A DNA stretch of 64,000 bases, from the NCBI RefSeq assembly GCF_039545135.1, contig NZ_BAABRU010000003.1, positions 186,001 to 250,000 on the forward strand. The letters run 5' to 3'. Shown here piece after piece: positions 42,591 through 51,611 of this stretch (positions are counted from its first letter, which is position 1; each line of letters opens with the position of its first letter). Both the position numbers and the translations under genes were made by a program. This DNA comes from Herpetosiphon gulosus. Lineage in GTDB: Bacteria > Chloroflexota > Chloroflexia > Chloroflexales > Herpetosiphonaceae. The notes below the pieces were generated by a model, which worked only from the letters and a program-made list of their open reading frames with translations, had not been told where the DNA came from and ran no database searches.

Positions 42591-43082
42591 ATGCCATGGC
42601 AGATTGTTGAGCGGCGGATCGGGCGGGCGGGTACTCCCCAACAACGGCAGCAGCGCCAGCGCCGTTGGGATCAGCGCTATGGAGTCGATCAGTGGGCAAT
42701 TGGCTACCAGATTGCTGGCGAATTTGTGCTGCAAGAACATGCAATCGAATCGATTTACAATGCCAGTTATGCTGCCCATTTTGAACAACACCCCGCCGAT
42801 CTAGCTGAATTACTCGCGCTGGCTAAAACGATCTACAATCCCCACGCCCAAGCAACCAACAATGTAGATCTGCAAGTACCCGCAATTATGGCCTATCTCA
42901 AATGCCAAGGCTTACAGTTCCAAGGCAATGAACGCTTAGCGATTGGCTCATGGCAGGGCCAAGCCAGCCATCCCTTGAGCATTCGGCTTAGCCCATTACA
43001 CATTCAGGTGCTCGGCGACCCCAACACTACGCTTGAGCAGTTTTGGCAAGAGCAAAAATGTTTGGCGCAGTGGGTCGATTAA
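42591..43082 (+). CDS. Conserved hypothetical protein
   Basis: This 163-residue soluble protein has WQIVERRIGRAGTPQQRQQR, QRRWDQRYGVDQWAIGYQIA and GEFVLQEHAIESIYNASYAA. The C-terminal half contains NNVDLQVPAIMAYLKCQGLQ and HPLSIRLSPLHIQVLGDPN. I recall a cyanobacterial family of this shape with no assigned role. ATG 42591 follows AAGGA; the longer frame has no such site. It converges on ureG with a 33-base gap and no terminator hairpin. Confidence 0.78.
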   Translation: MPWQIVERRIGRAGTPQQRQQRQRRWDQRYGVDQWAIGYQIAGEFVLQEHAIESIYNASYAAHFEQHPADLAELLALAKTIYNPHAQATNNVDLQVPAIMAYLKCQGLQFQGNERLAIGSWQGQASHPLSIRLSPLHIQVLGDPNTTLEQFWQEQKCLAQWVD

Positions 43083-43115
43083 CCAGCAACAACTTATGCT
43101 GCTGGCTCGCGAATT

Positions 43116-43775
43116 TTAGTGGTGATGATGGTGATGATGATCATCATGAACATGGATTGGCTCAGGCCGTGGCGCTGCATATACCTGATCGATCCATGCA
43201 ATCACCTGATCTAAGCCAGTTTCGTCCTTGAGGTTAGTAAATACCAGCGGCAATTCACCGCGCATCTGGTTGGCATCGTGATCCATCACCTCCAACGAAG
43301 CCCCAACCAACTCCGCCAAATCGATTTTGTTAATTACTAAAAGATCGGAGCGGGTTACGCCAGGGCCACCTTTGCGTGGCACTTTATCGCCACCAGCCAC
43401 ATCGATCACGTAAATCCAATAATCGACCAACTCTGGGCTGAACGAGGCGGCTAGATTATCGCCGCCGCTCTCAACAAATACAATCTGCAAATCGGGCAAG
43501 GTTACACACAAATCGGCAATCGCTTCGAGGTTCATCGAGGCATCATCACGAATCGCCGAGTGTGGGCAGCCGCCAGTTTCCACGCCGCGCACCCGTTCAG
43601 CAGGCAACACGCCTTGGCGCAGCAAAAATTCAGCATCCTCTTTGGTATAAATATCGTTGGTCACCACCGCAACCGAGTAGCGCTTAGTCAGATGGCTGGT
43701 CAAACAGTGGGCCAAGGCGGTTTTGCCACTGCCCACAGGCCCAGCAATCCCAATTCGTAGTAATTGTTCGGTCAT
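43116..43775 (-). CDS. ureG: Urease accessory GTPase with C-terminal histidine tail
   Basis: This 219-residue SIMIBI GTPase drives GTP-dependent nickel delivery to urease. The P-loop is [55 protein letters not shown] and [14 protein letters not shown] (the CPH metal motif) are intact. Unusually it ends [12 protein letters not shown]. The histidines use mixed CAT and CAC codons. It lies 12 bases after ureC and is the last gene of the urease operon. With no ureE present, the tail may store or pass nickel. Confidence 0.96.
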   Translation of the reverse strand: MTEQLLRIGIAGPVGSGKTALAHCLTSHLTKRYSVAVVTNDIYTKEDAEFLLRQGVLPAERVRGVETGGCPHSAIRDDASMNLEAIADLCVTLPDLQIVFVESGGDNLAASFSPELVDYWIYVIDVAGGDKVPRKGGPGVTRSDLLVINKIDLAELVGASLEVMDHDANQMRGELPLVFTNLKDETGLDQVIAWIDQVYAAPRPEPIHVHDDHHHHHHH

Positions 43776-43787
43776 AATTGCCTCACC

Positions 43788-45497
43788 CTAGAATAAGAAA
43801 TAGCGCTGCGCCAAAGGCAAACTCGTGGCTGGCTCGCAGGTCAATAGCTCGCCATCGGCGCGTACCGCATAGGTTTCAGGATCAACCTCGATCACTGGAG
43901 TAGCGTTGTTGTGGATCAAGTCGGCTTTTTGGACGCTGCGACAGCCACGCACAGCAGCAGTTGTTTTTTGCAAGCCTAATTGTTGACCAATGCCTGCTTC
44001 ATGGGCAGCGGCGGAAACAAAGGTCAGACTAGTCGCGCCAATCGCCCCGCCAAACGCCCCAAACATCGGGCGATAAAGCACAGGCTGCGGCGTGGGAATC
44101 GAAGCATTGGCATCGCCCATAGCATTCCAGGCAATCAAGCCGCCTTTAACAATAATTTCAGGTTTTACGCCAAAAAAGGCAGGCTGCCACAACACCAAAT
44201 CGGCCAACTTGCCTGGCTCAATCGAGCCAACTTCGTGAGCAATCCCGTGAGCCAGCGCTGGATTGATCGTGTATTTGGCGATATAACGTTTGACCCGTTG
44301 ATTATCGTTGCGAGCTGAATCGCCCAGCAACGCGCCACGCTGAACCTTCATTTTGTGAGCGGTTTGCCAAGTGCGAGTAACAACCTCGCCAACCCGACCC
44401 ATCGCCTGCGAATCGCTGGAGATCATGCTAATCACCCCCAGATCATGCAGAATATCTTCGGCGGCGATGGTTTCAGGCCGAATCCGGCTTTCAGCAAAGG
44501 CCACATCTTCAGGCACTTGGGGATTAAGGTGATGGCAAACCATTAACATATCAAGGTGTTCAGCGATGGTATTGACGGTATACGGGCGAGTGGGGTTGGT
44601 CGATGAGGGCAGCACATAGCTTTCGCCAGCAATTTTGATAATATCAGGAGCATGGCCGCCGCCCGCACCCTCAGTGTGATAGGTATGAATGGTGCGGCCT
44701 GCAATTGCGCGAATTGTATCTTCTAAAAAACCAGCTTCGTTGATCGTATCAGTGTGAATCGCCACTTGCACATCGTATTGGTCGGCCACGCTCAAACACA
44801 TGTCGATTGCAGCGGGCGTTGTGCCCCAATCTTCGTGCAATTTCAGGCCACAAGCGCCAGCCTGAATCTGCTGAATCAACGATTCGGGCTGGGCGGCATT
44901 GCCTTTGCCCAAAAAGCCAAGATTGACCGGCCAAGCATCAGCAGCTTGCAGCATGCGGGCCATATTCCAAACACCTGGTGTGCACGTGGTCGCTTTGGTT
45001 CCAGTGGCTGGGCCAGTCCCGCCGCCAAGCAAGGTCGTCACGCCATTCGAAAGCGCTTCGGGAATTTGGCCAGGCGCAATAAAGTGAATATGGCTATCGA
45101 TCCCGCCTGCAGTAACGATCATATGCTCGCCAGCAATCACCTCGGTATTGGCTCCAACTATCAATTCAGGATCAACACCAGCCATAGTATCAGGATTACC
45201 AGCCTTGCCAACTTTGACAATTCGGCCTTGTTTGATCCCAATATCGCCTTTGACGATGCCCCAATGATCGATGATGATCGCGTTGGTGATCACTAAATCG
45301 AGCACAGCGTGGGCACTGCTGCTTTGGCCCATGCCATCACGAATCACCTTGCCGCCGCCGAAGGTAATTTCATCGCCATAGTGGGCAAAATCGTGCTCAA
45401 TTTCAACAATCAACTCGGTATCGGCCAAACGCAAGCGGTCGCCTTTGGTCGGGCCATACAAATCGGCATAGGTTTGACGCGGAATCCATAAGCTCAT
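43788..45497 (-). CDS. ureC: Urease alpha (catalytic) subunit
   Basis: This 569-residue subunit hydrolyses urea to ammonia and carbamate at a two-nickel site. Metal-site features are visible: [26 protein letters not shown] with the lysine that is carbamylated, [28 protein letters not shown] and the mobile flap [19 protein letters not shown]. Length is normal. The start at 45497 overlaps the ureB stop (ATGA) and follows AAGGAG. Confidence 0.98.
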   Translation of the reverse strand: MSLWIPRQTYADLYGPTKGDRLRLADTELIVEIEHDFAHYGDEITFGGGKVIRDGMGQSSSAHAVLDLVITNAIIIDHWGIVKGDIGIKQGRIVKVGKAGNPDTMAGVDPELIVGANTEVIAGEHMIVTAGGIDSHIHFIAPGQIPEALSNGVTTLLGGGTGPATGTKATTCTPGVWNMARMLQAADAWPVNLGFLGKGNAAQPESLIQQIQAGACGLKLHEDWGTTPAAIDMCLSVADQYDVQVAIHTDTINEAGFLEDTIRAIAGRTIHTYHTEGAGGGHAPDIIKIAGESYVLPSSTNPTRPYTVNTIAEHLDMLMVCHHLNPQVPEDVAFAESRIRPETIAAEDILHDLGVISMISSDSQAMGRVGEVVTRTWQTAHKMKVQRGALLGDSARNDNQRVKRYIAKYTINPALAHGIAHEVGSIEPGKLADLVLWQPAFFGVKPEIIVKGGLIAWNAMGDANASIPTPQPVLYRPMFGAFGGAIGATSLTFVSAAAHEAGIGQQLGLQKTTAAVRGCRSVQKADLIHNNATPVIEVDPETYAVRADGELLTCEPATSLPLAQRYFLF

Positions 45498-45886
45498 TCC
45501 AAATCTCCTTGAGGCCGATGGCCAAATTGCTGTTGTTGAACGGCACTGAGGCTGGTTTGCAGTTGATCGGCGCTATCCAAAGCCCCATTAACCAAGCCAT
45601 TATGGCCATAGATGTGGCGCGTGCCAGCAAAAGCCACCAAATTGACAATTTTGCTATCGCCTGGCTCGAAGCGCACCGCCGTGCCCGCCGGAATATTGAG
45701 ATGCATGCCATAGGCTAGACCACGATCAAACATCAGTGCCCGATTGACCTCGAAAAAGTGATAGTGACTACCAACCTGAATTGGCCGATCGCCAGTATGC
45801 GCCACCAGCAGCTCACAGGTTGCGCGGCCAAGATTGGCGGCAATCGCCTCGGTTGGTTGATCGATTAAATATTCGCCTGGTTGCAT
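45494..45886 (-). CDS. ureB: Urease beta subunit
   Basis: This 130-residue structural subunit packs with UreA and UreC in the urease trimer. [20 protein letters not shown] and [20 protein letters not shown] are family signatures, and the C-terminal 25 residues are a glutamine-rich tail. The start follows GAGGAG. It is 13 bases from ureA and overlaps ureC by four. Confidence 0.97.
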   Translation of the reverse strand: MQPGEYLIDQPTEAIAANLGRATCELLVAHTGDRPIQVGSHYHFFEVNRALMFDRGLAYGMHLNIPAGTAVRFEPGDSKIVNLVAFAGTRHIYGHNGLVNGALDSADQLQTSLSAVQQQQFGHRPQGDLE

Positions 45887-45899
45887 TTGCGGCTCCTCT

Positions 45900-46202
45900 T
45901 CAACGAATCGGGTCGTGCACAGTCACCAGCTTAGTGCCATCGGGAAAGGTCGCCTCAACTTGAACTTCATGAATCATACTGGCAACTCCATCCATCACAT
46001 CGTCAACCGTCAAGATCGTTGTGCCATAGCTCATAATTTCGGCCACGCTTTTGCCATCGCGGGCGGCTTCCAGCAATTCGGCGGTAATAATTGCCACCGC
46101 TTCGGGGTAATTCAGCTTGAGGCCACGCGCCTGACGACGACGAGCCAAATCGGCGGCCACCACAATCAGTAATTTTTCCTGTTCACGCGGAGTTAGGTGC
46201 AT
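45900..46202 (-). CDS. ureA: Urease gamma subunit
   Basis: This 100-residue subunit matches UreA throughout: [40 protein letters not shown] and [21 protein letters not shown] separate ureA and ureB (not fused) is the usual bacterial layout. GAGG lies 8 bases before the start. Confidence 0.97.
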   Translation of the reverse strand: MHLTPREQEKLLIVVAADLARRRQARGLKLNYPEAVAIITAELLEAARDGKSVAEIMSYGTTILTVDDVMDGVASMIHEVQVEATFPDGTKLVTVHDPIR

Positions 46203-46217
46203 TGCACAAGCCTCACA

Positions 46218-47081
46218 CTAATAAATTTTGCGCGGCAGATTGGGGGTTGTGCCGTACAACGCTTGTTTGGCGTAGCGCCAATATTCAAAAGCCGTTGCTA
46301 GCAGATCGCGGCTGTTGCTACTTAAACCGCGAATCACCAGCCCATGAGCAGCGAGACAACTTACGCCCCACACGCAACGCCCAACTTTGGTTTGGCTAGC
46401 AGCAAAGGCCATTAATTCAGCTTCGAGGGCTTTCCACTGGGCTGAATCCCAACCAACCCGACAAATGTAGCCCGTTGCCAAATAGCTGTATTTGCCAAAA
46501 TACAAGGGGTTGCTCAATTGTTGCAGGCTTGGTTGCAAGCGCATGCGATCAAATACGATTGGCCGACCCAAGGCATAAATATCGCAATCCAAGCGCAACT
46601 GACGATAGCCAAAACGTTCGCCATAGGCTTCGCGGCCTGGCGCAAGAAACTCCCACCAACATAAACCCGCATCAGCAGCCAAATCGATCCGCGTTTGCTG
46701 ATGATACAAACTCTCAGCAAACGGAATCGTTGTATCCGGCCAATATTCGAGCAAGCTCTGTTCGGCTAAAGTGGCCTGCACCTGTTGATAAGCGATTTGC
46801 TCACCATCGCTACGATAAATACGGGTCGAACTGGTGGTGGTCAGTTGGGCTTTGGTCGCTGGCGCTAGGTTGATTGTGGTCGTCAGATGATCACCCGCCA
46901 ACACACCGCCAGCAACATTATGCAAATGTACAAAACTTGTACCATCGGCCAGCCCAAAATCGCGCACCACCTGCAAGGGTGGGCGATGTTCGCGCACTGT
47001 CAAACGGGTACGCTGCTGTTTGAGCGTAAAATCGAGTGCCAAATGGCCATGCATGCGCTCAAGGCTGGTCGGTGTTTGCAT
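46218..47081 (-). CDS. ureD: Urease accessory protein UreD
   Basis: This 287-residue protein forms the UreDFG chaperone complex that opens apo-urease for nickel. Family text: VHLHNVAGGVLAGDHLTTTI, TTTSSTRIYRS, LLEYWPDTTIPFAESLYHQQ and FDRMRLQPS. The ATG at 47081 shares one base with the ureF stop (TGATG), so translation is coupled. Confidence 0.94.
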   Translation of the reverse strand: MQTPTSLERMHGHLALDFTLKQQRTRLTVREHRPPLQVVRDFGLADGTSFVHLHNVAGGVLAGDHLTTTINLAPATKAQLTTTSSTRIYRSDGEQIAYQQVQATLAEQSLLEYWPDTTIPFAESLYHQQTRIDLAADAGLCWWEFLAPGREAYGERFGYRQLRLDCDIYALGRPIVFDRMRLQPSLQQLSNPLYFGKYSYLATGYICRVGWDSAQWKALEAELMAFAASQTKVGRCVWGVSCLAAHGLVIRGLSSNSRDLLATAFEYWRYAKQALYGTTPNLPRKIY

Positions 47082-47773
47082 CAACTAATAAAGAGGCGTG
47101 TACCCAGCAAGGGGTGACGCATACTCGCTCCATCCAAGCCAATACTGCAAGGAGCGAGATCAGCCAACGTCAATTGTGGTGTTTGCTCAACAACAGTTTG
47201 AATTGTGGGATGCAACTGCCACAATAATTGTTGGGCTTGCACCTGGCCGAGTGGCAAAATTTTCTGGCATGCCAAAATCAAGCTTAACGTCATTTGTTGC
47301 AATAAGGCCGCCAGCATGGCCTCGGCTTCAATCGCCATACAACCAGCAACCAAGCCAAAAACACAGCTATGATGAGTTTCGATCTGGTGAGATTTGGTCA
47401 AAGTGCTAGCTTGTTGCCAGCGTGGCAACGGTTCCAGTTGCAAGGCCAAGCCAAGCAAGCGCCGACCAAGCACTGCACTGGCGTGGCGGCTTTCACGGGC
47501 TGGCTTGAAGGCCGCAGCATGATCGTTCAAATCGAGCCAAGCCTGCTCAAATTCCGCCACATGCGCCAATTGCCAAGCCTGATAGGCTAAGTAGGCTTCG
47601 AGCTGGCCGCTCTCGTGAATGAAGGCTCGCATAAACTGGCCCAGCCCAGCCACGCCCAATTGACCCTCGGCCACCAACGATTCAACTCCATACGAATGGG
47701 CGGTTGAGCCGATCGGCAAAGCGCTATCGGCAAGTTGCAATAATTTCAATTGGGCAAAAGCAGTCGTTAACAT
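47081..47773 (-). CDS. ureF: Urease accessory protein UreF
   Basis: This 230-residue helical chaperone bridges UreD and UreG. LLQLADSALPIGSTAHSYGV is the conserved N-terminal segment and QTVVEQTPQLTLADLAPCSI lies near the end. The start at 47773 follows GGCGGGG; the longer frame is not UreF-like. It is the first gene of the operon, about 80 bases after the sirtuin stop on the same strand. Read-through from the sirtuin is possible. Confidence 0.93.
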   Translation of the reverse strand: MLTTAFAQLKLLQLADSALPIGSTAHSYGVESLVAEGQLGVAGLGQFMRAFIHESGQLEAYLAYQAWQLAHVAEFEQAWLDLNDHAAAFKPARESRHASAVLGRRLLGLALQLEPLPRWQQASTLTKSHQIETHHSCVFGLVAGCMAIEAEAMLAALLQQMTLSLILACQKILPLGQVQAQQLLWQLHPTIQTVVEQTPQLTLADLAPCSIGLDGASMRHPLLGTRLFIS

Positions 47774-47853
47774 CACCCCGCCAGTATAGCCGAGCCAAAA
47801 ATCGCCAAGGCTGTGCAAACTGCCCAAACCTCAATCAAGCAGTTTGCACAAGA

Positions 47854-48591
47854 TTAAGCCCACGTCGCAGCCACCAAAGCTGGTAATAGCTGCGCCGCAG
47901 TGCCACGTAAACGATGGCGAGCATGGCGACTCAACGGCGTATCCTCAAGATTGAGATCGATCAAACGGGCACGATAGGCACGGGCAGTCATCGGAAAGGT
48001 CGCGGCAGGCGCAACTAAACCTGATGTGCCGATCGCCAGAAACACATCACAGTTTTGGCTGGCTAATTCAGCCGCCTGAATCTTGACTAGATCTAAACGT
48101 TCGCCAAACCAGACCACGTCGGGGCGCATTGGTGCGCCACAAACTGCACAAAGTGGCAAACTTGGGCTATCAGGCCAAGCCAAACTGCCATGCTTAGCCG
48201 CACTACAGCTCACCGTGTTGATCGTGCCATGCAACTCGACCACCTTGGTTGAGCCAGCCCGCTGATGCAGGCCATCAATATTTTGGGTGATAATCGTAAC
48301 AGTTGGGATATGCTGCTCAAGTTGGGCTAACGCAATATGGCCTGCATTCGGCTGAACATCAAGCATCTGCTGGCGATGCGCCTGATACCAACCCCAAACT
48401 GCTTCAGGTTGCTGCAAATAGCCAGCTAAAGTCGCCACTTGCTCAAGATCAATCGTATTCCACAGCCCAACCAAACTATCACGAAAGGTCGGAATCCCGC
48501 TCTCAGCCGAGATTCCTGCTCCAGTCAAAATTGTTAGCGAACGGGCGGCACGTAAGGTCGCAATCAACCCTGGATCGAATGGCTCAAGCAT
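47854..48591 (-). CDS. Sir2-family NAD-dependent protein deacylase
   Basis: This 245-residue sirtuin removes acyl groups from lysines using NAD. TILTGAGISAESGIPTFRD, TIITQNIDGLHQRAG, catalytic His in VVELHGTIN, and MRPDVVWFGE are intact. The zinc module is odd: only CSAAKH and CAVC are seen, so one of the usual four cysteines is missing. The start at 48591 follows GAGGGAA. Confidence 0.93.
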   Translation of the reverse strand: MLEPFDPGLIATLRAARSLTILTGAGISAESGIPTFRDSLVGLWNTIDLEQVATLAGYLQQPEAVWGWYQAHRQQMLDVQPNAGHIALAQLEQHIPTVTIITQNIDGLHQRAGSTKVVELHGTINTVSCSAAKHGSLAWPDSPSLPLCAVCGAPMRPDVVWFGERLDLVKIQAAELASQNCDVFLAIGTSGLVAPAATFPMTARAYRARLIDLNLEDTPLSRHARHRLRGTAAQLLPALVAATWA

Positions 48592-48676
48592 AAATTCCCT
48601 CGTTAGGCCGATCAAGCATCAATAGGGCTAGTATACGATGCTGTTTCAAGCTGAACTAATTGGGAGCTAACCACAG

Positions 48677-49420
48677 ATGCAGATCAATCAAGTCTTAGAA
48701 ATCTTTATGTATGGCGAAATTGGCATTCCCAGCACCGAAAATCGCTCACAACGCCATGTGATCGATGGTTTAAGCATTTTACATGTCGATGATGTTTGGA
48801 ATCAGGAGCCGCATGTTGCTGATGAGGTAATTGTGCAAAACCATTCACCCGCCGCCGTTTTAGCAATACTTACCAGCTACCAACCAACCGCCGATCATCG
48901 AATTACCCTCGTTGATCGGCCAGCCAGCGATCATGCTGCCTACCACGCTGCTGGCTATCGCCATAGCTCAAACGAAGTGCTGCTCGTCCGCAGACTCAGC
49001 GATCTGCCACCGCCTGACCAACGCTATTCGGTTGGGCAAGCCAAAACAATCGCTGAAATGCAATGGTTGAACAGCAACGACCCAGCCAATCGGGCATGGA
49101 TTAGCGAAACCCGCCTGCATGAATCAGGCCTGAGGCACAGCTTTATCAGGCTTGATCAGCGGGTGGTGGCACGGGTGCGAGCCTGCCGAATTGATGCTGA
49201 ACATAGCTATGTGATGAATTTATACACGGCCAGCGAGTATCGACGACGCGGCATCGCACGAGCATTGATGATTCATGTATTGCACGAAGCCGCAGCCCAT
49301 GGCGAACAATGGAGCGTCTTGGTGGCTTCTGAGGCAGGCCTGCCGCTTTATCAAAGCTTGGGCTACCAGCAACGGGCAAGTCTGGTGGTATTTGAAAGAG
49401 TAGCTGAGTCAAATAGTTAA
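48677..49420 (+). CDS. GNAT family N-acetyltransferase
   Basis: This 247-residue protein has its GNAT core in the C-terminal half. YVMNLYTASEYRRRGIARAL is the acetyl-CoA motif and VASEAGLPLYQSLGYQQRAS closes the fold. The N-terminal 120 residues are a less conserved companion domain. The acceptor is unknown. The start follows GGGAG. It is divergent from the sirtuin gene. Confidence 0.85.
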   Translation: MQINQVLEIFMYGEIGIPSTENRSQRHVIDGLSILHVDDVWNQEPHVADEVIVQNHSPAAVLAILTSYQPTADHRITLVDRPASDHAAYHAAGYRHSSNEVLLVRRLSDLPPPDQRYSVGQAKTIAEMQWLNSNDPANRAWISETRLHESGLRHSFIRLDQRVVARVRACRIDAEHSYVMNLYTASEYRRRGIARALMIHVLHEAAAHGEQWSVLVASEAGLPLYQSLGYQQRASLVVFERVAESNS

Positions 49421-49446
49421 AGGGTCGGTTTTAAGAGATTTGGTTG

Positions 49447-49560
49447 CATGCCCTCATCCACCAGCCCTCTCCCGCCTAGCGAGCGAGGAGGAACCAGTCC
49501 ATCGACCATTGGATCTCCCCTCGCCCGCCGCGGTGGGCGAGGGGTTGGGGGTGAGGGAGC
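49447..49560. repeat. Palindromic dispersed repeat, copy 3 (divergent)
   Basis: Starts CATGCCCTCATCCACC and ends GGGGTTGGGGGTGAGGGAGC, which are imperfect inverted ends matching those of the copy at 4485-4600. The internal sequence is different. It fills the space between two genes and encodes nothing. Confidence 0.65.
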
Positions 49561-49672
49561 TTAACAACCAACCCTTGTAGGGAGAGCAACTTGGGTAAGG
49601 AAACAAAACCCAATGCTTGCAGCGTGGGCTACAATAAAGATATTAACGATCTTTTTAGTGATGGTGTTGTGT

Positions 49673-50533
49673 ATGAGTCGCTTGTTAATTACTGGAGCAT
49701 CGGGCTATCTTGGTCAACGGGTTTCCTATTTTGCTCAGCAGACAATAATCTGGGATAAAGTTTATAGCCAAACTTGGCGCAACCTGCCTACCGCTGGCGA
49801 GCATGTAGCCTGTGATTTGGCCGATCAAGCTCGGCTTGAGGTGCTGCTGACACAAATTCAGCCAACTGCAATTATTCATACGGCGGCGGTCACGCCAGCG
49901 ATGGGGCCAGCCATGACCGACCAAGCCTTGTGGGCAGTTAATGTTCAAGCCAGCGCCACCCTAGCCCGCTGGGCAGCCCAGCATCAAGCTCGATTCGTGC
50001 ATGTTTCATCGGATGCAGTGTGGGGTGGGCGCGAGGCCGCCTATACCGAAAGCGACGTGCCAGCACCAATCCACCCTTATGGAGCCTCGAAGGCAGCAGG
50101 CGAGGCAGTTGTCGCAGCGCTCGATCCACAGGCTGCGATCGCGCGAACATCATTGTTGTACGGCCAAAACCCGCTTGACCCCAACACAACCATGGCCTTG
50201 GCAATGCTGCGCGGCGAACGTCATGGCGTACTCTTTACCGACGAACTGCGCTGCCCAGTCTTTGTTGAAGATGTGGCCCAAGCCTTGATTGAGCTTGCAC
50301 AAAAACCAAGCCTTTATGGTATATTTCACCTTGTAGGCCCACAAATTCTCAGTCGATTTGAGCTTGGCCAAGCCCTGCTCGAGTGGAATGGTATTGATTC
50401 CACAGGCTTGCCTGCTGGCATTACCGCTGCCAGTGGCTTACGTCGCCCATCGCGGGTTGTTGCCGATAATCGCACAACTCAATCTCAACTCAGCACCATT
50501 CTTCGAAGCATTGATGATGTCACAAGGAGGTGA
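49673..50533 (+). CDS. NAD-dependent epimerase/dehydratase (RmlD-like)
   Basis: This protein of about 286 residues is an extended SDR. LITGASGYLGQRV binds the cofactor, DLADQARLEVLL and IIHTAAVTPA follow, and the catalytic YGASK lies in HPYGASKAAGEA. It resembles dTDP-4-dehydrorhamnose reductases. The start is uncertain: ATG 49613 with AAGGAAA 11 bases upstream would add a hydrophobic 20-residue leader, whereas 49673 begins right at the fold. It is followed 3 bases later by the HEAT gene. Confidence 0.87.
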   Translation: MSRLLITGASGYLGQRVSYFAQQTIIWDKVYSQTWRNLPTAGEHVACDLADQARLEVLLTQIQPTAIIHTAAVTPAMGPAMTDQALWAVNVQASATLARWAAQHQARFVHVSSDAVWGGREAAYTESDVPAPIHPYGASKAAGEAVVAALDPQAAIARTSLLYGQNPLDPNTTMALAMLRGERHGVLFTDELRCPVFVEDVAQALIELAQKPSLYGIFHLVGPQILSRFELGQALLEWNGIDSTGLPAGITAASGLRRPSRVVADNRTTQSQLSTILRSIDDVTRR

Positions 50534-50536
50534 CGC

Positions 50537-51211
50537 ATGGAGCGCACACCTGAAACGATTGTTCAATTAGTCGCCGATTTGCAGCACGATGATGAATTTG
50601 TGCGCTCACAAGCGGCCTTCACGCTTGGTTTGTTCGGTGAGCCTGCCGTCCCATTTTTGATTCCTCTGTTGCGCTCTCCTCAGCGCGAAATTCGGCTACG
50701 AGCCGCTTGGACGCTTGGCGTAATTGGGGCCGCTGCTGTGCCCGCCTTGCTCGATCTGATGGAACAAAAAAATCGTCAATTGCGGATCGAGGCCATTCGG
50801 ATTCTTGGGGTGATTGGTCAAGCACGAGTTTTTAATCATTTATTGGTTGCATTAACCGATTTTGATCCCGAAATTGCCGCCCGCGCCGCCCGTTCGTTGG
50901 GCAAAATTGGCGACCCTCGGGCATTTCATGCCTTGGTATTGGCCTTGCGTCACCCCGATAGCGATGTGCGTTATGAGGCTGCGGTGGCTTTAGCGGCGCT
51001 GCATGTGCCCGATGCAATTACCCATTTGCAAGAAGCTTTAGTCCACGAAGATCCACGGATCGAAACCACTTGGGGTATGCAAGTACGTGAAGGGATGGTT
51101 CGCGCCTTGGAAGAAGCTGAAAAACCGCATGATCATAGTTTGATCGAGGCCTTAATGCGGCTAGGCGATATGTTGAAGGCCAATGAACACGACGATGGAG
51201 AAACTCCATGA
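50537..51211 (+). CDS. HEAT-repeat protein
   Basis: This 224-residue protein is built of five or so helical repeats (VRSQAAFTLGLFGEPAVPFL, IRLRAAWTLGVIGAAAVPAL, LRIEAIRILGVIGQARVFNH, IAARAARSLGKIGDPRAFHA, VRYEAAVALAALHVPDAITH). PBS-lyase/HEAT proteins are scaffolds for protein contacts. The ribosome site AAGGAGGTGA is unusually complete. Its stop overlaps the HIT gene start (ATGA). Confidence 0.9.
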   Translation: MERTPETIVQLVADLQHDDEFVRSQAAFTLGLFGEPAVPFLIPLLRSPQREIRLRAAWTLGVIGAAAVPALLDLMEQKNRQLRIEAIRILGVIGQARVFNHLLVALTDFDPEIAARAARSLGKIGDPRAFHALVLALRHPDSDVRYEAAVALAALHVPDAITHLQEALVHEDPRIETTWGMQVREGMVRALEEAEKPHDHSLIEALMRLGDMLKANEHDDGETP

Positions 51212-51591
51212 ACGCTTGCCCTTTTTGCGACCCCGAAACTCTTGAGATCGAAACTATGCTTGAAAATCGCTTTTGTCGCTTTTTACAACAACCCGATAAG
51301 GTGCTCTCGGGCGCTGGCGTGATTATTCCCAAACGCCATTGCGAAACCCGCCACGAAATGGATCTCGACGAATGGGATGCGATGCAAGATTTGCTCAATC
51401 AGGTCAAGGCCTTCATCACGACTAGCCACAAACCATTGGGCTATACAATCGGCTGGAATTGTGGTGAGGTCAGCGGAGTGGTGATTCATCATGTGCATAT
51501 GCATGTGATCCCACGCTTAACCAACGAGCCAATCAAAGAACAGATTCAATTTAACCTCAAGCCAACCACTGCTGATCGTTTCGGCAATTAA
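51208..51591 (+). CDS. HIT-family nucleotide hydrolase/transferase
   Basis: This 127-residue protein has the histidine triad HHVHMHVIPR at about residues 95-104 and a zinc-like CPFCD at the N-terminus. The family cleaves nucleotide phosphoramidates or dinucleotides. Translation is coupled to the HEAT-repeat gene, so the two may act together. Confidence 0.92.
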   Translation: MNACPFCDPETLEIETMLENRFCRFLQQPDKVLSGAGVIIPKRHCETRHEMDLDEWDAMQDLLNQVKAFITTSHKPLGYTIGWNCGEVSGVVIHHVHMHVIPRLTNEPIKEQIQFNLKPTTADRFGN

Positions 51592-51611
51592 CAACCAACT
51601 CAGGAGGTTGT

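Noticed and set aside
43116-43150. UreG poly-histidine end as an engineered affinity tag
   Set aside because: The histidines use mixed CAT/CAC codons, follow a natural HVHDD lead-in, and the gene is in an intact chromosomal operon.
44754-45296. 180-residue plus-strand frame
   Set aside because: It is antisense to ureC, which is intact and conserved.
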